From Corticium candelabrum (Eukaryota > Porifera > Homoscleromorpha > Homosclerophorida > Plakinidae), in NCBI RefSeq assembly GCF_963422355.1, contig NC_085085.1, forward strand, positions 15,237,043 to 15,301,042: a stretch of DNA of 64,000 nt. Direction: 5' to 3'. This document shows, piece after piece, positions 50,379-62,448 of the stretch. The translations under genes were made by a program, and so were the position numbers. How positions within the stretch are numbered: position 1 is the first letter of the stretch; the number at the start of each line of letters is the position of its first letter. Below the pieces are notes generated by a model that saw only the letters and a list, made by a program, of their open reading frames with translations, did not search any database and was not told the DNA's origin.

Positions 50379-52645
50379 TGGCGCCGCTGCTGAGAGAAGA
50401 GAGGAGAGAAAAAAGTCAAAATACGAGAAGGATTGTCTACCAGGTGGAACTGCTGTCAGTCTCATTCCTCTGGTTATGGAGCATTTTGGACGCTGGGGTG
50501 TCATGGGAAGAAACTTCCTGCAGAAACTAGCAAAGAAATCATGTGACGAAATTGGTAGACCAAACGCTGCAGAGTTCCTTGACTTTTGGCGAAAAAGATT
50601 CTCCCTTCAGCTGCAAAAATGCAATGCCAAAGTCATACTGAGGAAGATGGCAAGCTTGTCAAGTGACACAAGTAGCGCTAAGTACTCAACCCAGTTCTTT
50701 AGCCACTAGGCTGACCTGGGTTATCTTTTAAGTTAAGTTGTTACTGTTTTTTAGTGCTTTTTCCTGTGTACTGTAGCACCTAAAACATTATGTCATTGCC
50801 TAGCACTCTTTGTATGATAGATGAATGTTCGAAAATATATGTGAAAGACAGACAGACAGACAGACAGACACAAACACACACACATGAGTCTTACCTCAGG
50901 AATACACAGCCACTTTCGTGACAGCCACTGGTTGACTTGGTCATGACAATGCCACACACCACTCTGCTTTAAGTTCTCTTCTTCTTTTCTGTAAAAGTAA
51001 TCAATGGCTTTATCAGGCTCTTGGCATGGAGGGGCATACGCCATCTTTCTCAGTATTTCTAACAGTGATTCACTCTCTGTGGTGTTTAATCCATGCTTTA
51101 AATCTCTTACCCATTGTGTCCACGCTTGTTCCCTATGAAAGTCACACAGATACAGGGTTGATTCTGGATAGGATGTAGTGAGGCCTGTCATTTGAGCTTC
51201 TGAGTAATCAGTCATCCAAAATTGTGGTTTCCAGGCTGAGTTCCAATTTTTGAGGATTTGTAGTGCTTCGGCAATTTGTTCAGCTGTTTCATGCTGTATT
51301 ACAAAATCAGCAACTACTGTGTAGTTAACGTTAGTTTTTACACAGATAAAGAAGAGCGCAAGATCATACTTGGTTGTTTCGTATGTTGCATCAATAAGAC
51401 TGATGGTATTGCCATAGCGTACCAATAAATCTTGTTGCCACTTTTCTTGATGGACATACAGCATGTGTTGCTGAGATTGAGAAGCTGTTGAGCTAAAGGT
51501 AATCGGTGCGTCGGGCCTGGGTTTGCATGACTTGCTAAAATTGTTTTTTGACAGACTGACTGATTCATTATTTTGTGTATCTGTACAGGATGAAGCTGTG
51601 TTTAGAGGGCCCTTTACATTTCTGTAAGGTCGGAAATGATACTTAGTACCAGGAGATTCTATTTGCCACCGTATAATACTCAATGACAAATTTTCTTGGT
51701 CTAGTTTTGATAGCTTGAGTTTCTGTTTTGCTAAATAGATGTGGTTCTTTATGTCAACACTAGAGGGATAGTAGGCTCTGTTTGTCTCCTCAGGTTTTAT
51801 ACCTTGATCAACATTTAGTCTGGTTTTTACGAATCTTCGTAAGGCTGCTTTCACCTCAGTCACTTTGGTTATTCCATCACAAACAATGTTACTGATTTCA
51901 TGTATGATTGCAGGGTGAACTGTTTGTGCAAATCCTGCAGCTCCTCCACAAGAATGATTGGAATGAGCATCAACGTCAGGAAGTGAAGCAAAATATCGTT
52001 TGGTGTAGCTGGCTGTACCACTCTTCATTGCATTCTGCACTTCCCTCACTATGGCTGCTCTTGCCTTCTTGAAGTCGGACGTTGTAGATGGGGTATCATA
52101 CGGTAACTTGAAATCAGGAAATCTAATGACTTGTCGAATGCTAATATGGGCTGTGCATCCTTTTTTCTAGTTGTCTGGAGTAGGAGACGTTTCTTTCCAC
52201 TGCCACCGCTGTCTCTGTTCCTTGCTGAATACGTCTCTCCAGACTTCAGGCAAGAGGGACCAAACTGACATTCCAGCTGCTTCCTTCCACAGAAACAGAA
52301 TGGTGTGCCATCAAATGGAATAACTATCTCACCAGCTGAACACTGAAATAGAATCCTCGGAAGAGTTTTCTTCAGCTCTGCTTTAGACTCTTCTTTCAAA
52401 GATTGGCAGATGTCTGCTACTGTAGACGTTCGTGTCACAAACGTAGATGTGGTAGCACATTGATGTGCCTGGAGCAGAGCTTCGAGTGATGTTTCTCCAT
52501 CAACATAACCACTAACACAATTTCCATCTCTGTGAGCTCCACAGATACTCTGTGACCAAATAGGAAGTGACATGCCAATATATGTCACAATCACTGTCTC
52601 CAGTCCTTGGTCTCTCACTGTAACCGCGTTCAAATACAGTAACAC
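48351..52645 (-). CDS. MULE-type transposase with SWIM zinc finger
   Basis: Several exons or frames. The N-terminal part (52,645-52,150) includes a Cys-rich FCFCGRKQLECQFG. The DDE core (about 52,130-50,890) has TISLIDATYETTKYDL (first Asp), WMTDYSEAQMTGL (second Asp) and LYLCDFHREQAW. A donor at about 50,890 leads to an exon near 50,205 (KWARCFRDNSYHA, ETDNGTEAQNK). Then KYSYLPRKRDLTL and a SWIM finger, SCTCTDWKKEQIPCKHFLLC (about 49,800-49,750). The C-terminal tail is basic (SKRATARRLVKEAKRVK). Breaks: a frameshift at an A6 run (about 52,160), another near 50,110, and one near 48,990, so the copy is probably dead. Related proteins are numerous in sponges and cnidarians. An alternative is a domesticated host gene, but the flanking TIRs argue against that. 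Confidence 0.75.
49249..49405. mobile_element. 157-bp hAT-like MITE, 5-bp target duplication
   Basis: The ends CAGGCCCGGATCC and GGATCCGGGCCTG are perfect inverted repeats. AACTT is duplicated at 49,244-49,248 and 49,406-49,410. It lies in the MULE transposase region between exons. Confidence 0.85.
50301..50378. repeat. (GACA)n microsatellite
   Basis: A tetranucleotide run in an intron of the MULE transposase; a second short (GACA)5 lies at 50,849-50,868 just inside the donor of the same intron. Confidence 0.95.
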
Positions 52646-53394
52646 CGTCTGCTTAGCTACAGTCCCTCACTTTTTCTGGATCACTGAATGTTCACAACTA
52701 GTTTAATTTATTCCTTGACAGTCAGACACGTGCACACCCCACACTCCTATTTTGGTACGTTTACTAGAACTGCCACTTCTTCAAATGGGCACCGGTTTAC
52801 ACACTTCACACAGTAGCGATTTCGACTCTCTTGCTTGTTACAGTTCAATGGAGTTGGTTTCGCGCGTAATGGTAAGGCTTCGTGTCACGTGTCAATGCAC
52901 GTGCTGTGCGTGTACTGTACACCTACGGGTTTGTAGTATAGGTTCGTCAGCGCACGCAAGCATTATACGGGTGTGTGGATCGGGGACGTCACTATAGCCA
53001 AACCCCAATCATGCACTACATAATTAGATAGATATATTCTTAATTGCTTACCGTGTATTGCAACCGGTCTTCGTTGCCTTTCACCAGTTCTAGCGAACCA
53101 TCCATTGGCACAAAGCGTCTAATGACACCTCAACGCTTATCAACCGCAATTACGTACACTGCGTAGACCCTCCCATGGGCGGAACCTTCAGTTCACACAG
53201 ATTGACGGCTCCGTCAAACCTTTGCTTTCTAGCTAGCCTTGTGTAGTACTCTGTATACGGCTTACACACATTTGCATGTACTGAACGGAGGTATTATTCT
53301 TAATTAATTAATAAAGATGAATGTTCGAGAGCTCCTAGACTATAATGTCAAATATAACGGAGTGTAATCACGCAGTGCAATCACGCAGTGCACG

Positions 53395-53645
53395 TGTCAT
53401 TATGACATAGCGATGTTGCGTAAATCGACGTATTTAAATAGGACGTAAATAGACGGAAAATACGAAGACGCGTAAATCTTTCGTAGTTTACGATCTTCGT
53501 AATTTACGTCGCAACGTGCAAGCGCAAAGCTACACTTCAGACGTAAAATACGACCCAGGATCGTAAATTACGAAAAAATTACGTGTCTTCGTATTTCACG
53601 TCTATTTACGTGCTATTTACGTCGATTTACGAGCGTGTGGGCCAG
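53395..53645. repeat. CGTAAA/TTTACG-dense right terminus, foldback
   Basis: The segment 53,405-53,490 is inverted at about 53,560-53,640 with high similarity (shared CGTAAATCGACGTA and CGTAAATAGACG), giving roughly 80-bp arms. The outermost bases GAGCGTGTGGGCC match the left end of the element at 45,436 in inverted orientation. Confidence 0.85.
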
Positions 53646-54140
53646 TCGTGTCGATCTTAACACGATCATTAATTCGTTGAAGAATGAACCAGATATGAGT
53701 GAAATCAGTTATCTGGTATGCTTCACAGTGTCCAAAAGGCGGGACCTAGTTAGAGAGACGAAAGTCAACCAATTCTCAAACACCGACATGGAGACGAAGG
53801 CTGGATATGGAGATTCTCACACCTCGACGTGCGATCTCACTGTTGCTGGAGGTTAGAAAGGGTTCATCGGGCATTCGTATGTGAACTCCGACTTCTCCGG
53901 CATCTGTTGGCCATTTCCTGTTCGGAGAGTTGTGAGGTCACCATTAATCGGTTGAAAATGGAACTTAAGTTTAAGGTCGAGCAGACCAGGAGACTGGAGA
54001 AGAATCGTAAGAGACTTCGCCAGAACGGTTTGTTTCAACGAGATGCTGGACGGTTTTACAGAGAGTTGGGTAAGCAGACTATCCAGGTCACTCATATATC
54101 GACTATATCTGCAGGTCATGATATCGTAGATAGCAGATGC
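53640..54140 (+). mobile_element. LINE fragment (ORF2, endonuclease-RT linker)
   Basis: Two overlapping frames give NTIINSLKNEPDMSEISYLV and then LKFKVEQTRRLEKNRKRLRQ, GLFQRDAGRFYRELGKQTI. The RRLE..R...RQN.LF....FYREL pattern is typical of the segment just before the reverse transcriptase domain of LINE ORF2 proteins in marine invertebrates. The catalytic domains are absent and the frame is shifted at least once, so this is a dead fragment. Confidence 0.6.
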
Positions 54141-54714
54141 GATTTGATCTCTTAGCTGTTCAATGTCAAAGCAAGTCTAAATTTGTGGACAACTCATAGA
54201 TTTGTCTTGTGTGTGTCAGCCTCATGCACATGCACTGCTTGATCTACTGCCCTGGATAATGACATAATGTGTTACTATAATAGCTTACACAATTTTTATA
54301 TAGATTTTGGTTTCTGGTGTCTTTTTTAGTGTACGTTTCATCGTCTTTGAATTACGAGTAGCTGCACTTACAGCCCACAAACCTTTGCGCATGCGCAATT
54401 TAGTAGAAAGAGCTTCCTAGTGATTGCTTGAAATCAGCTCAAGTGTGCATGTGCAACCACGTGAGCGTGCCTCTTTGTTGACATTAAGTGTTAGCAATTA
54501 ATAATGTCTGCATTAAAAATATTCTAACATACGGAATTGCAGTAACAACTAAATGCTTGTTTTGTAGATCAAATTTTGCAATTTTGTCCACACAATACTT
54601 GAAAACCTATTGTTGTTGCTACTGTTGTGCTCTTGTGCCAACAGTGACTGCAGCTTGAAGCTGATCCTGAACGTTAGCTGTATGTGCAATGGACATAGGC
54701 CACACACACACGCG

Positions 54715-54786
<72 letters not shown>

Positions 54787-55262
54787 AGGTCACTGTTTAA
54801 GCAAGTTCAACAGTTGCCTTGACGCTAAGCTGTCTTCCCCTTGTGTAGTCTAACACGCGTGGTAATATGTGTGGATCACATCACATGACCTGGAACATAG
54901 TTGCCACTGTAAAGCAAATAGTAAGGCACTCTTGGCCTTACAGTGTGCGACACTGGCAACTTTGTTTCTGGTCATGTGATCCAAACGTACGTACAACGAC
55001 ATGCCTTAGACTAGGTAAGGCAAAGATGGCCTAGCGTGCCAAGGCTAGTTTAACAGACGGTCAGTTCTAGTACCCTAGTTGAAGCATACATCATGTCATG
55101 CCATTGTCATATAGTATCAGCACCAAGGAAAGAACTGTCGATAAACAGCCAGATAATGGCAACAAGACAAACTGTACATATACGTAGAGATATGCTAGCT
55201 GTATGTACTTGTCTTACTTGCTAGTTCTCTAAAGCAAGCATCTGCCATTCTTCTTGTTTTAG
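54141..55262. other. Spacer with (CA)n and a foldback MITE
   Basis: A compound (CG)n/(CA)n tract lies at 54,701-54,784 and a foldback at 54,873-54,982. No coding exon is recognised. Confidence 0.5.
54873..54982. mobile_element. 110-bp foldback MITE
   Basis: GGATCACATCACATGACC...AGTTGCCACTGTAA is inverted as TTACAGTG...TGGCAACT...GGTCATGTGATCC, with a loop of about 20 bp. The outer arms are perfect over GGATCACAT. No target duplication is clear. Confidence 0.7.
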
Positions 55263-55547
55263 GTTATTGTCATAATTGTGAAGTTATGTCTCATTTCGTG
55301 CTGCTATTACTTTCGAAGAAGGTATTATTTGCGTAGGACTGTGCTATATCATCAGATCCCATTTCACAGTCACAAGCAAAGTCCATCGTCTGGTTACCCA
55401 AGTCATCATCAATTTACAAACCAGAAACAGCAATCTATGACACTTCCTGAGAATCCAATGGTTTCCCCAGATCAACCACCAGAATATTCAGAACAACCTT
55501 CCTATCCAGGAGATAACTACCCATCTCCACATTACACCAAACTGTGA
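55263..55547 (+). CDS. Terminal exon of a small membrane protein with PPxY motif
   Basis: After an acceptor (TTCTTGTTTTAG, ending 55,262) the frame reads VIVIIVKLCLISCCYYF, a transmembrane segment ending in Cys-Cys, then RRRYYLRR, a basic stop-transfer, then a Pro/Gln/Ser-rich cytoplasmic tail with QPPEYSEQPSYPG and a stop at 55,547. PPEY is a WW-domain ligand, as used by NEDD4-family ubiquitin ligases. Small type I adaptors such as the WBP1/VOPP1 or shisa-like families share this plan (signal peptide, Cys-rich ectodomain, TM, PPxY tail), but I cannot name the family. The signal-peptide exon at 43,321 could belong to it, with the transposon-filled 44.8-54.1 kb as intron; no Cys-rich middle exon was found. 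Confidence 0.5.
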   Translation, partial: VIVIIVKLCLISCCYYFRRRYYLRRTVLYHQIPFHSHKQSPSSGYPSHHQFTNQKQQSMTLPENPMVSPDQPPEYSEQPSYPGDNYPSPHYTKL

Positions 55548-55598
55548 ACTAACAACACTTTGGGACTAAGGCACTGAATATAGTGTGCCTTGGGTATG

Positions 55599-55692
55599 TG
55601 CGATATGTTCTATATATCAGATAGAACTACTATTCCCGCTCACGCTCTCTTACTCGGGTTCCCGGACTAAGTCCGAGTCCCGTACTACCACA
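55599..55692 (-). repeat. 3' LTR of the Ty3/gypsy fossil (94 bp)
   Basis: Begins TGCGATAT and ends CCACA. It pairs with 60,125-60,218. On the element's strand it lies after the purine-rich tract. Confidence 0.9.
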
Positions 55693-58600
55693 CTCCTTAC
55701 CCTCTCCTCAAAAAAAGCACAAAAAGACAAAACAAAAAATTAGTCATATTGTTAACTGCTCAAAAGTGTACTCTCTGCAGCTATCTCTAAAAACAACAAC
55801 ACTAAAGTCATCTCGTTAGCTACTTATATGTCTAGTCTCTTCGGTGCCTTCCTCACTCGTTGCAACCTCCAGAGTTCCGTCATTTGGGGTTCCCTCTCTT
55901 CCGTTCTAATAGTATCCGCTGGTCTGAGCCGAGATTCGTTGTTCCCCTTTGGAGGGATTTCCCCCTTCTCTGTCTGGTTGTCTGTTTGTACCGGCGTCTG
56001 TGCCGAAACTTGTTCGCCCTCCTTTCCTTGAGAATCTCCCCTCCGCTCTTCTGTTTGTTGATGGGTCTCTTCTTGTCTCTCCCCGTTTGTTGATGGGTCT
56101 CTTTTTGTTTCTCTTGCGCGTGTGCCGCGGGCTCGCCAACATCTCCTTCGTATATAACTGGTCGTTTGTCCTCCGGTGTGCAATTGGTGTCCGCCACATT
56201 TTCCTCACGTTTGTATCTGGCTTTAATGTGGTCCTGATGCCGTTTCACGATACGTCCATCCTGCAGCCGGCAAGTAAACGATAAAGGACCGTGCTGTTCT
56301 CGAATCTGTGCTCGAATCCATTGGGAACTAGTTCCGAAATTGCGGACATATGCATCTTGTTGTGTGCTAAATGACCGGTTCCGAGCCTTGTTGTCGTGAT
56401 GTTGTTTCTGCTCACTTTGCTTTCGACGTACTCTCTCTGCAATGTTTGGTTTCGCCAAATCTACTGAGGTCTGCGGTTTTCGCCCAAGGAGTAGCTCGGC
56501 TGGTGTTATTCCCGTTGTCGTGTGAGGCGTGTTCCGGTAGGCCATTAGCACTCGTTGTAATTTTTCCTGAAACGTTCCTACTTCCATCTTTTCCAAACCT
56601 TGTTTCAACATTTGTACCATCCGTTCAGCAAGCCCGTTTGAAGCGGGGTGATACGGTGCTGACTTGATGTGTGTAATACCGTTGGATCTGCAAAACAACT
56701 CAAATTCTTGACTTGTGAAACAAGAGCCATTATCGGATACTATGATGTCCGGTATACCGTGAGTTGCGATGGATGCTATGATACTCTCAATTGTTGCCCG
56801 TGACGTAGCTGATGACAAGGTGTGTACCTCTAACCATTTTGAAAACGCGTCAACTACGACTAACAACATTCTTCCTATAAACGGACCCGCTTAGTCTATG
56901 TGTAATCGCGATCACGGACGGTTTGGCCACTCCCACGGATGTAATGGAGCCACTGAAGGCATCCTCCCGTGTTCCTGACACCAACCACGTGATTTCACTA
57001 CACTCGTTCCAAATCAGCATCGATCTTCGGCCACCAGACATATCCTCTTGCTAGGGCCTTCGTTTTACAAATGCCGGGATGGCCCTCGTGCAATGTGTCT
57101 AGCACTTTTGCCCTCGTTCGGGGGGGGGAAGGGTATTACTGCACGGTGACCCCACATTACGCATCCGTCATGAACTGTGAGTTCATTTTGTCTGTGCCAG
57201 TATGCTTCGAAGTCCTCCTTGTCTGCATAAACTGTATTTGACAACGATTTTAGCCATCCAGTCATTACCCACGAACGGACAACTGACAAACAAGGGTCTT
57301 TACCCGTTTGAGCCTTTATTTGTTGGGCCGTTAGTGGCGATTCGTCTAACTGCTTCATGACTAAAACAACTTCACCCGGCGCTTCCACTTCGGGTTCCTT
57401 AACTTGTAGTGGTAAACGGCACAATGCATCTGCATTGCCATTCTGGGACCCTGCCCTGTGTCGTAAATGATAGGTGTAAGCCGCCAATTTCAACCCCCAA
57501 CGTTGAACTCTACTAGAGGCCATTTCGGAAATGGCTTTCCCTTTTGAAATAGTCTAAGCAGCGGCTTGTGGTCCGTCATGAGAGTGAACAACCGGCCAAA
57601 CACGTACTTATGGAATTTATCCACGCCAAACACCAGGGCCAACGCCTCCTTGTCGAGCTGAGAGTATTTCTTTTCTGTATTGTTCAATGAACGCGACGCG
57701 AACTCGACCGGGCGTTCCGTTCCATTTGGTCACCTGTGAGACAGAACTGCGCCTACTCCGTACGGAGAAACATCGCAGGATACGACGATGTCCACGTGGG
57801 GGTCATAGCATGCCAACTCTTGATGGGACAACAACTTCCTTTTGGCCTCCTTGAACGCTATCTGCTGTTTCCGTCCCCAATGCCAACGTACTCCTTTCTG
57901 GAGCAGTTTATGTAATGGCGCTAGTGTGGTGGAAAGCCGAGATAGAAATCGGTTGTAGTAGTTTACCAGTCCCAAAAAACTGCGTAATTCCTGAAGGTTA
58001 CACGAAGCCGGGGCTTCCTTGATTGCTTTCACTTTGTCTGGATGGGGGTGAATGCCCTGGTCATCTATGACGTGACCAAGATACGTGACCGATGTCTCCA
58101 TGAACGTGCACTTGTCTTTTCGTAACCTAAATCCTGCGTTTTCCAACCTTTGCAACACCTGCTCCAACCGTTCTGTGTGTTCTGCTTCCGTCGCCCCTAT
58201 GACGAGAATGTCGTCCAAGTAGTTGTCAACGCCTGGAATTCCTCTGAGAACACTCTCTAAAACTCTCTGAAAAATGCTGGGTGTCGATATTCCGAACGGT
58301 AATCTCGTTAACTGGAAAAGTCCCCTTTGTGTGTTGATCGTTGTGTACTTTTGTGATTCCGCCGATAAAGGAACTTGGTTGTAAGCCTGGCTCAGGTCGA
58401 GCTTGGAAAAATATTTTTTCCCTTGAGACAATTTTGCTAGAATGTCTTCCACCTTGGGAATTGGATAAGTGTCCAGCCGCGCCGCTCGGTTGACTGTTTG
58501 TATATAATCACCGCATATGCGTATTGATCTATCTGGTTTTACCACGGGTACGATGGGTGCCGCCCAAGTTGCATGTTCCACCCGTCTGAGAATTCCCTCT

Positions 58601-60124
58601 GCTTCTAGCTTCTTCAACTGGTCGTCTACTCGTTGTCTCAAAGCGTACGGAACACTGAGTGCTTTACAGAAACGTTGTGTTTTGTTAGGATCAATCACAA
58701 TAGTCGCCGCTGGCCCCTTGTATTGACCTAATTCTTTCTGAAAAAGAGCTTGTTGTCTTGTCACTACCTCTGCTGCCCGTGGCGTATACCTGACTCTAAA
58801 AATCTGGTGCCAGTCTAATCTCAACTGCTGCAGCCAGTCCTTGCCCAATAAACTGGATCCCTTGCCCCTGACAACCAGCAATAGAAGCTTGACCTTCTGT
58901 CCCATATTGTTGACGCCCACTTGTACCTGAATCTCTCCTACCACCTGAATAGTGTCTCCTGTGTACGTCTTCAATCGCTTGTTGGTTGTTTTCAACATAG
59001 GAGTGGTCCGTCCTCTCCATGTTCGCCGATATGTCTCTTCCAATATCAAAGACACCAATGCCCCTGTGTCGCGTTCCATATTGAGTACCTTGCCGCTGAC
59101 CTCCACTGAAACCCATATTGGTTCAACTCTCCCGGGCACTGTTTTCTTGACATAATATGTGTTTTCTTCAATTTCGTTCTCTGTCTCTAAAAACTCTTCT
59201 TCATGTACCACCTTGGTCTGTTGAGGTACGTCGTGTTTCTTAGCACTCTTTATCCTAGTGCTTGTCCTTGCTCGGCAAACTTTGGCGATGTGCCCCGTGT
59301 CTTGCAAACAAAACACTCCGTATTTTTGAATCTACAATTACTGGGTGTGTGGTTTGTTTCTCCACACCTTTGGCAGTGTAAATTACGCCTTGCTAGGCTG
59401 CTACGACCCGACCCTTGGCCTGACTCCTTGAGTTGATGGGCCAATTCCTGGTGAGTTTCATCTTCCTTTACCAACTCCTTCTGCACTGCTGCCACGTTCC
59501 TCCCAGCTGTCTCCATGGATCTAGCAATCTCCCACGCCTTCTGGAATGTCAAATTGCTCTCTGTAAACAGACGTCGCTTGGTGCAATCATCTCTCACTCC
59601 ACACACCAATCTGTCACGAACGTGGTCGTCTAGGCGATCTCCAAACTCACAAAACTCTGTCAGTTCTCGCAGCTTTGCAACAAACGTAGAGACATCTTCC
59701 TGTAACTGTTGGATGCGTGCATTGAATTTGTATCTCTGGACTGTCACTGTTGGACGAGGGTTGTAGTGATTCTGTAGCGTTTCGCACAATTTTTCATACG
59801 GTGTGTCTGCAGGCTTGCTGGGTCCTACCAGACTACGTAACAGATGATATGTCTGCTTACCACACGAGTTCAGCAGAATTGCTCGTTTCCTGTTTTCGTC
59901 TACAGGTGATATGCCATTTGCTACAAAAAAACTGTTCTAGGCGTTCCTGATACACACCCCACTCTTCCGTCTTAGCTTCATATTCCTCAAATCGGCTGAT
60001 TGGAAGCAAAAATGGATACTGACATGGCATGACCGCATGTGGGGGCCCCTCCCCAACGTCATTGGCCTGACCTGGTTCCGTTGCGTGATCTTGCTCCTCT
60101 TCCATTGTTGATCCTCGTCGCCAA

Positions 60125-60218
60125 TGTGATATATTCTATATATCAGATAAAACTACTATTCCCGCTCACCCTCTCTTACTCGGGTTCCCGGACTAGGTCC
60201 GAGTTCCGTACTTCCACA
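60125..60218 (-). repeat. 5' LTR of the Ty3/gypsy fossil (94 bp)
   Basis: Begins TGTGATAT and ends CCACA, with the 5-bp duplication GTATG immediately outside. Confidence 0.9.
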
Positions 60219-60223
60219 GTATG

Positions 60224-60702
60224 TGCATGCTTGGATGTGTTTGTGTGTTCATGTGCATGTGGTACAGACTAGTGACTTTTAGATACTTGTTTGATTTCTT
60301 GTCAAAAATGCACGTTTTGCCTCTTTGTCTCCTGCTGCAGTGGTTGTTGCATAAATCACATGTACAGATAGCTAGTATGCATACAAACGACAAAGTAAAT
60401 CAGTCCATCAGTCAGGTTGTAGTTATTTTACTAGGTGAAGATGCTTACGTAGAGAGAGTATCATGGTGACTGTATCAAGTACAATATTTATATATAGCCA
60501 CCCTTAACCCCCGCCACAGCACTACACTAGCTGCTACATGTTATATACTTAAAACACTGAAGCATTGTTCCATAGCGCGTTCACCAGCAAAAGTCCTACA
60601 TTTTTCTAAACTAGGTGTTGCCACTTTCTGGTTGGTATGTACAAGTAGAAAGCAGAAGAGCAATGTCGGACATGATTATTAAGACAGCTTCTAAAACAAT
60701 AA
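60224..60702. other. Intergenic, otopetrin-like gene 3' flank
   Basis: No exon or repeat is recognised. It lies between the LTR element and the stop of the downstream minus-strand gene and probably includes its 3' UTR. Confidence 0.4.
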
Positions 60703-62448
60703 TCATGACCTCTTTGGTTTGGGTTTAAGAAGAAGATGAAGTTCAAGCAAGCATGCAAAACAGTGAAAATAAAACAAGGCAAGAATTGGGTAAATAAAAC
60801 TGGCAATGTTTGGCCATATGTTTGGCCCAAAATACTGAGAAGAAGCAGATCGACTTCGAAGCTGTTTGTTGATAGCTTCCAATGATCGAACCAACCACAC
60901 AGACAAATCACAGAAGGCCAGAAAGGTGAGAAGATGCTTGGCAAGACAGCAATGACCTTCATGTTGAACGAGAGGAGTCCTTTCAACATCTTCGCTTTGA
61001 TGGCTACGTGATTTGAGATCACAAGAGAAATGTGGCCCACAAAATACCAAACCAGTTTGAAGGAGGCCATCCAAGACTGCCATAACACTTGTTGTTATCA
61101 CCAATTGACCATGAATGCGAGGACTGCAATCTGACGGTTGCAGATAAGCTGCAGCGATTAGTTGTGATAGCTGAAAGACTATTACAGCTGGAAGGAACAC
61201 TCCAAGCACCCACATATCTACTGTAGAATGAACATCCTGTCTTCTTTTATGAAAACAGAACAGATCCAGTAAAACAACCGTAGTAATAGTGATGGTGATG
61301 ATTCGAAATCCTATCCATTGATAACTGTGCCACTCCATTGCCACCTTTGTGGAAATACTGTAGGTATCATTGTGATCTGCACTACCAGTGTGTTTGTTCT
61401 CATTGTTGCAGTCTTGTAGATCTATAATTCCTAAGATAAGAACCATCACAAAGAAGAACAAACCAGTGCATGCTCCCAGTAATGAACTGATGATGGTTCC
61501 ATTGCATAGACCCTTACCCCGTACACGAGCCTGTCTGCGAGATTGACCGATAGTAACATCTGTGTTAACAGAAGTGCTCAGCAAGTCCATCTCTCCAGTT
61601 TGTCCTTGTGGTTTTTGTGGGTGTTGGACGTGAAACCAAAAGTTCAACAATAATCCAGCAGCACACAGGAAGAACTCAGATTGCAATGGATATAACCATG
61701 GAATAGACTTAGAACGAATCTTGTACAGAGGTAACATTAGAGATAAGTTTTTGCAGACATATTGAAGAGATTCAGGAACACCTGGAAAGTCAGGGTAAAG
61801 ATGAGGTTCACCTTCATTATGAGAATGTTCAGATGTAAACTTGTAAACCCAAGTCCAAATGGCCAAATATATATCAATTACAAGAAGATTAGCCATCATC
61901 AGTTGCAACCACCATTTTGGTACAAGGTGTTTAGTAACACAAAGGCTTAAGAAGACAGTTTCAGATATTACAAAGAGCAACTTGGTCACATGGTGGATGA
62001 TTTGCCAATAAGAAATGCAGTTGCATTCTTCCATGCTCTCTCCCCAGCTGTCACTGTTAGTACAATTTATAGTGAGAATTTCTGCAGATTTCATGTGCAG
62101 CTGCACATCAGCCATAACCTGGATAAAAACGTTTGCAGCCGTTCCAAGTGCAAAGATAACAACTCCTATCAAGATGTAGGATGCAAAACTACGTCTTGTG
62201 ACGTCATGTTGAGCTTCAGCTTTTGAAATCATCCAGCAAACAATGATGACTAACACCGTACTTGGTAGAATGAGTATGGTGCTTAGGATATATAATGTTC
62301 GTTCATCCAACTCTCTTGGCTCCTTGCCTTTCACTGTTTCCTCAGAATTGAAAAGTGGAATGTAGAAGCATCCGATTACTGATACAGACAAACCAAACAG
62401 GAGAGATACCCACAAGTAGCCAAGACAGTTCCCTACAAAGCTTGCCAT
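60703..62448 (-). CDS. Otopetrin-like multipass membrane protein (putative proton channel)
   Basis: A single uninterrupted 581-codon exon starting at 62,448 (MASFVGNCLGYLWVSLLFGL). Hydrophobic segments run throughout and suggest 11-12 membrane helices, for example ILSTILILPSTVLVIIVCWM, SYILIGVVIFALGTAANVFI, LLFVISETVFLSLCV, LLGACTGLFFFVMVLILGII and FIYPILALFYFHCFACLLEL. Otopetrin-like landmarks are the mid-protein WLYPLQSEFFLCAAGLLLNF (compare the YPF..E[YF] stretch of OTOP proteins), DGLLQTGLVF and the C-terminal LAFCDLSVWLV. Otopetrins are acid-sensing proton channels of the plasma membrane. Possible N-glycosylation sites are NCTNS and NDT. Lack of introns is notable given the exon-rich neighbours. 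Family assignment is from motif layout, so moderately sure. Confidence 0.65.
   Translation of the reverse strand: MASFVGNCLGYLWVSLLFGLSVSVIGCFYIPLFNSEETVKGKEPRELDERTLYILSTILILPSTVLVIIVCWMISKAEAQHDVTRRSFASYILIGVVIFALGTAANVFIQVMADVQLHMKSAEILTINCTNSDSWGESMEECNCISYWQIIHHVTKLLFVISETVFLSLCVTKHLVPKWWLQLMMANLLVIDIYLAIWTWVYKFTSEHSHNEGEPHLYPDFPGVPESLQYVCKNLSLMLPLYKIRSKSIPWLYPLQSEFFLCAAGLLLNFWFHVQHPQKPQGQTGEMDLLSTSVNTDVTIGQSRRQARVRGKGLCNGTIISSLLGACTGLFFFVMVLILGIIDLQDCNNENKHTGSADHNDTYSISTKVAMEWHSYQWIGFRIITITITTVVLLDLFCFHKRRQDVHSTVDMWVLGVFLPAVIVFQLSQLIAAAYLQPSDCSPRIHGQLVITTSVMAVLDGLLQTGLVFCGPHFSCDLKSRSHQSEDVERTPLVQHEGHCCLAKHLLTFLAFCDLSVWLVRSLEAINKQLRSRSASSQYFGPNIWPNIASFIYPILALFYFHCFACLLELHLLLKPKPKRS

Larger units (their letters stand above)
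55599..60218 (-). mobile_element. Ty3/gypsy LTR retrotransposon, fossil copy
   Basis: A 4.6-kb element read on the minus strand, bounded by two 94-bp LTRs and a GTATG target duplication (55,594-55,598 and 60,219-60,223). Parts in order: a gag-like region with CCHC zinc knuckles (about 59,250-60,105); protease and reverse transcriptase with YLDD (about 57,700-59,250); RNase H and then integrase with a zinc-binding and core region (about 55,850-57,690). The RT-RNase H-integrase order defines Ty3/gypsy. Next to the 5' LTR the sequence begins TGG, as expected of a tRNA primer site, and a purine-rich tract precedes the 3' LTR. The LTRs differ at 7 of 94 positions, so the insertion is not recent. 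It is broken, with about half a dozen interruptions. Confidence 0.9.
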
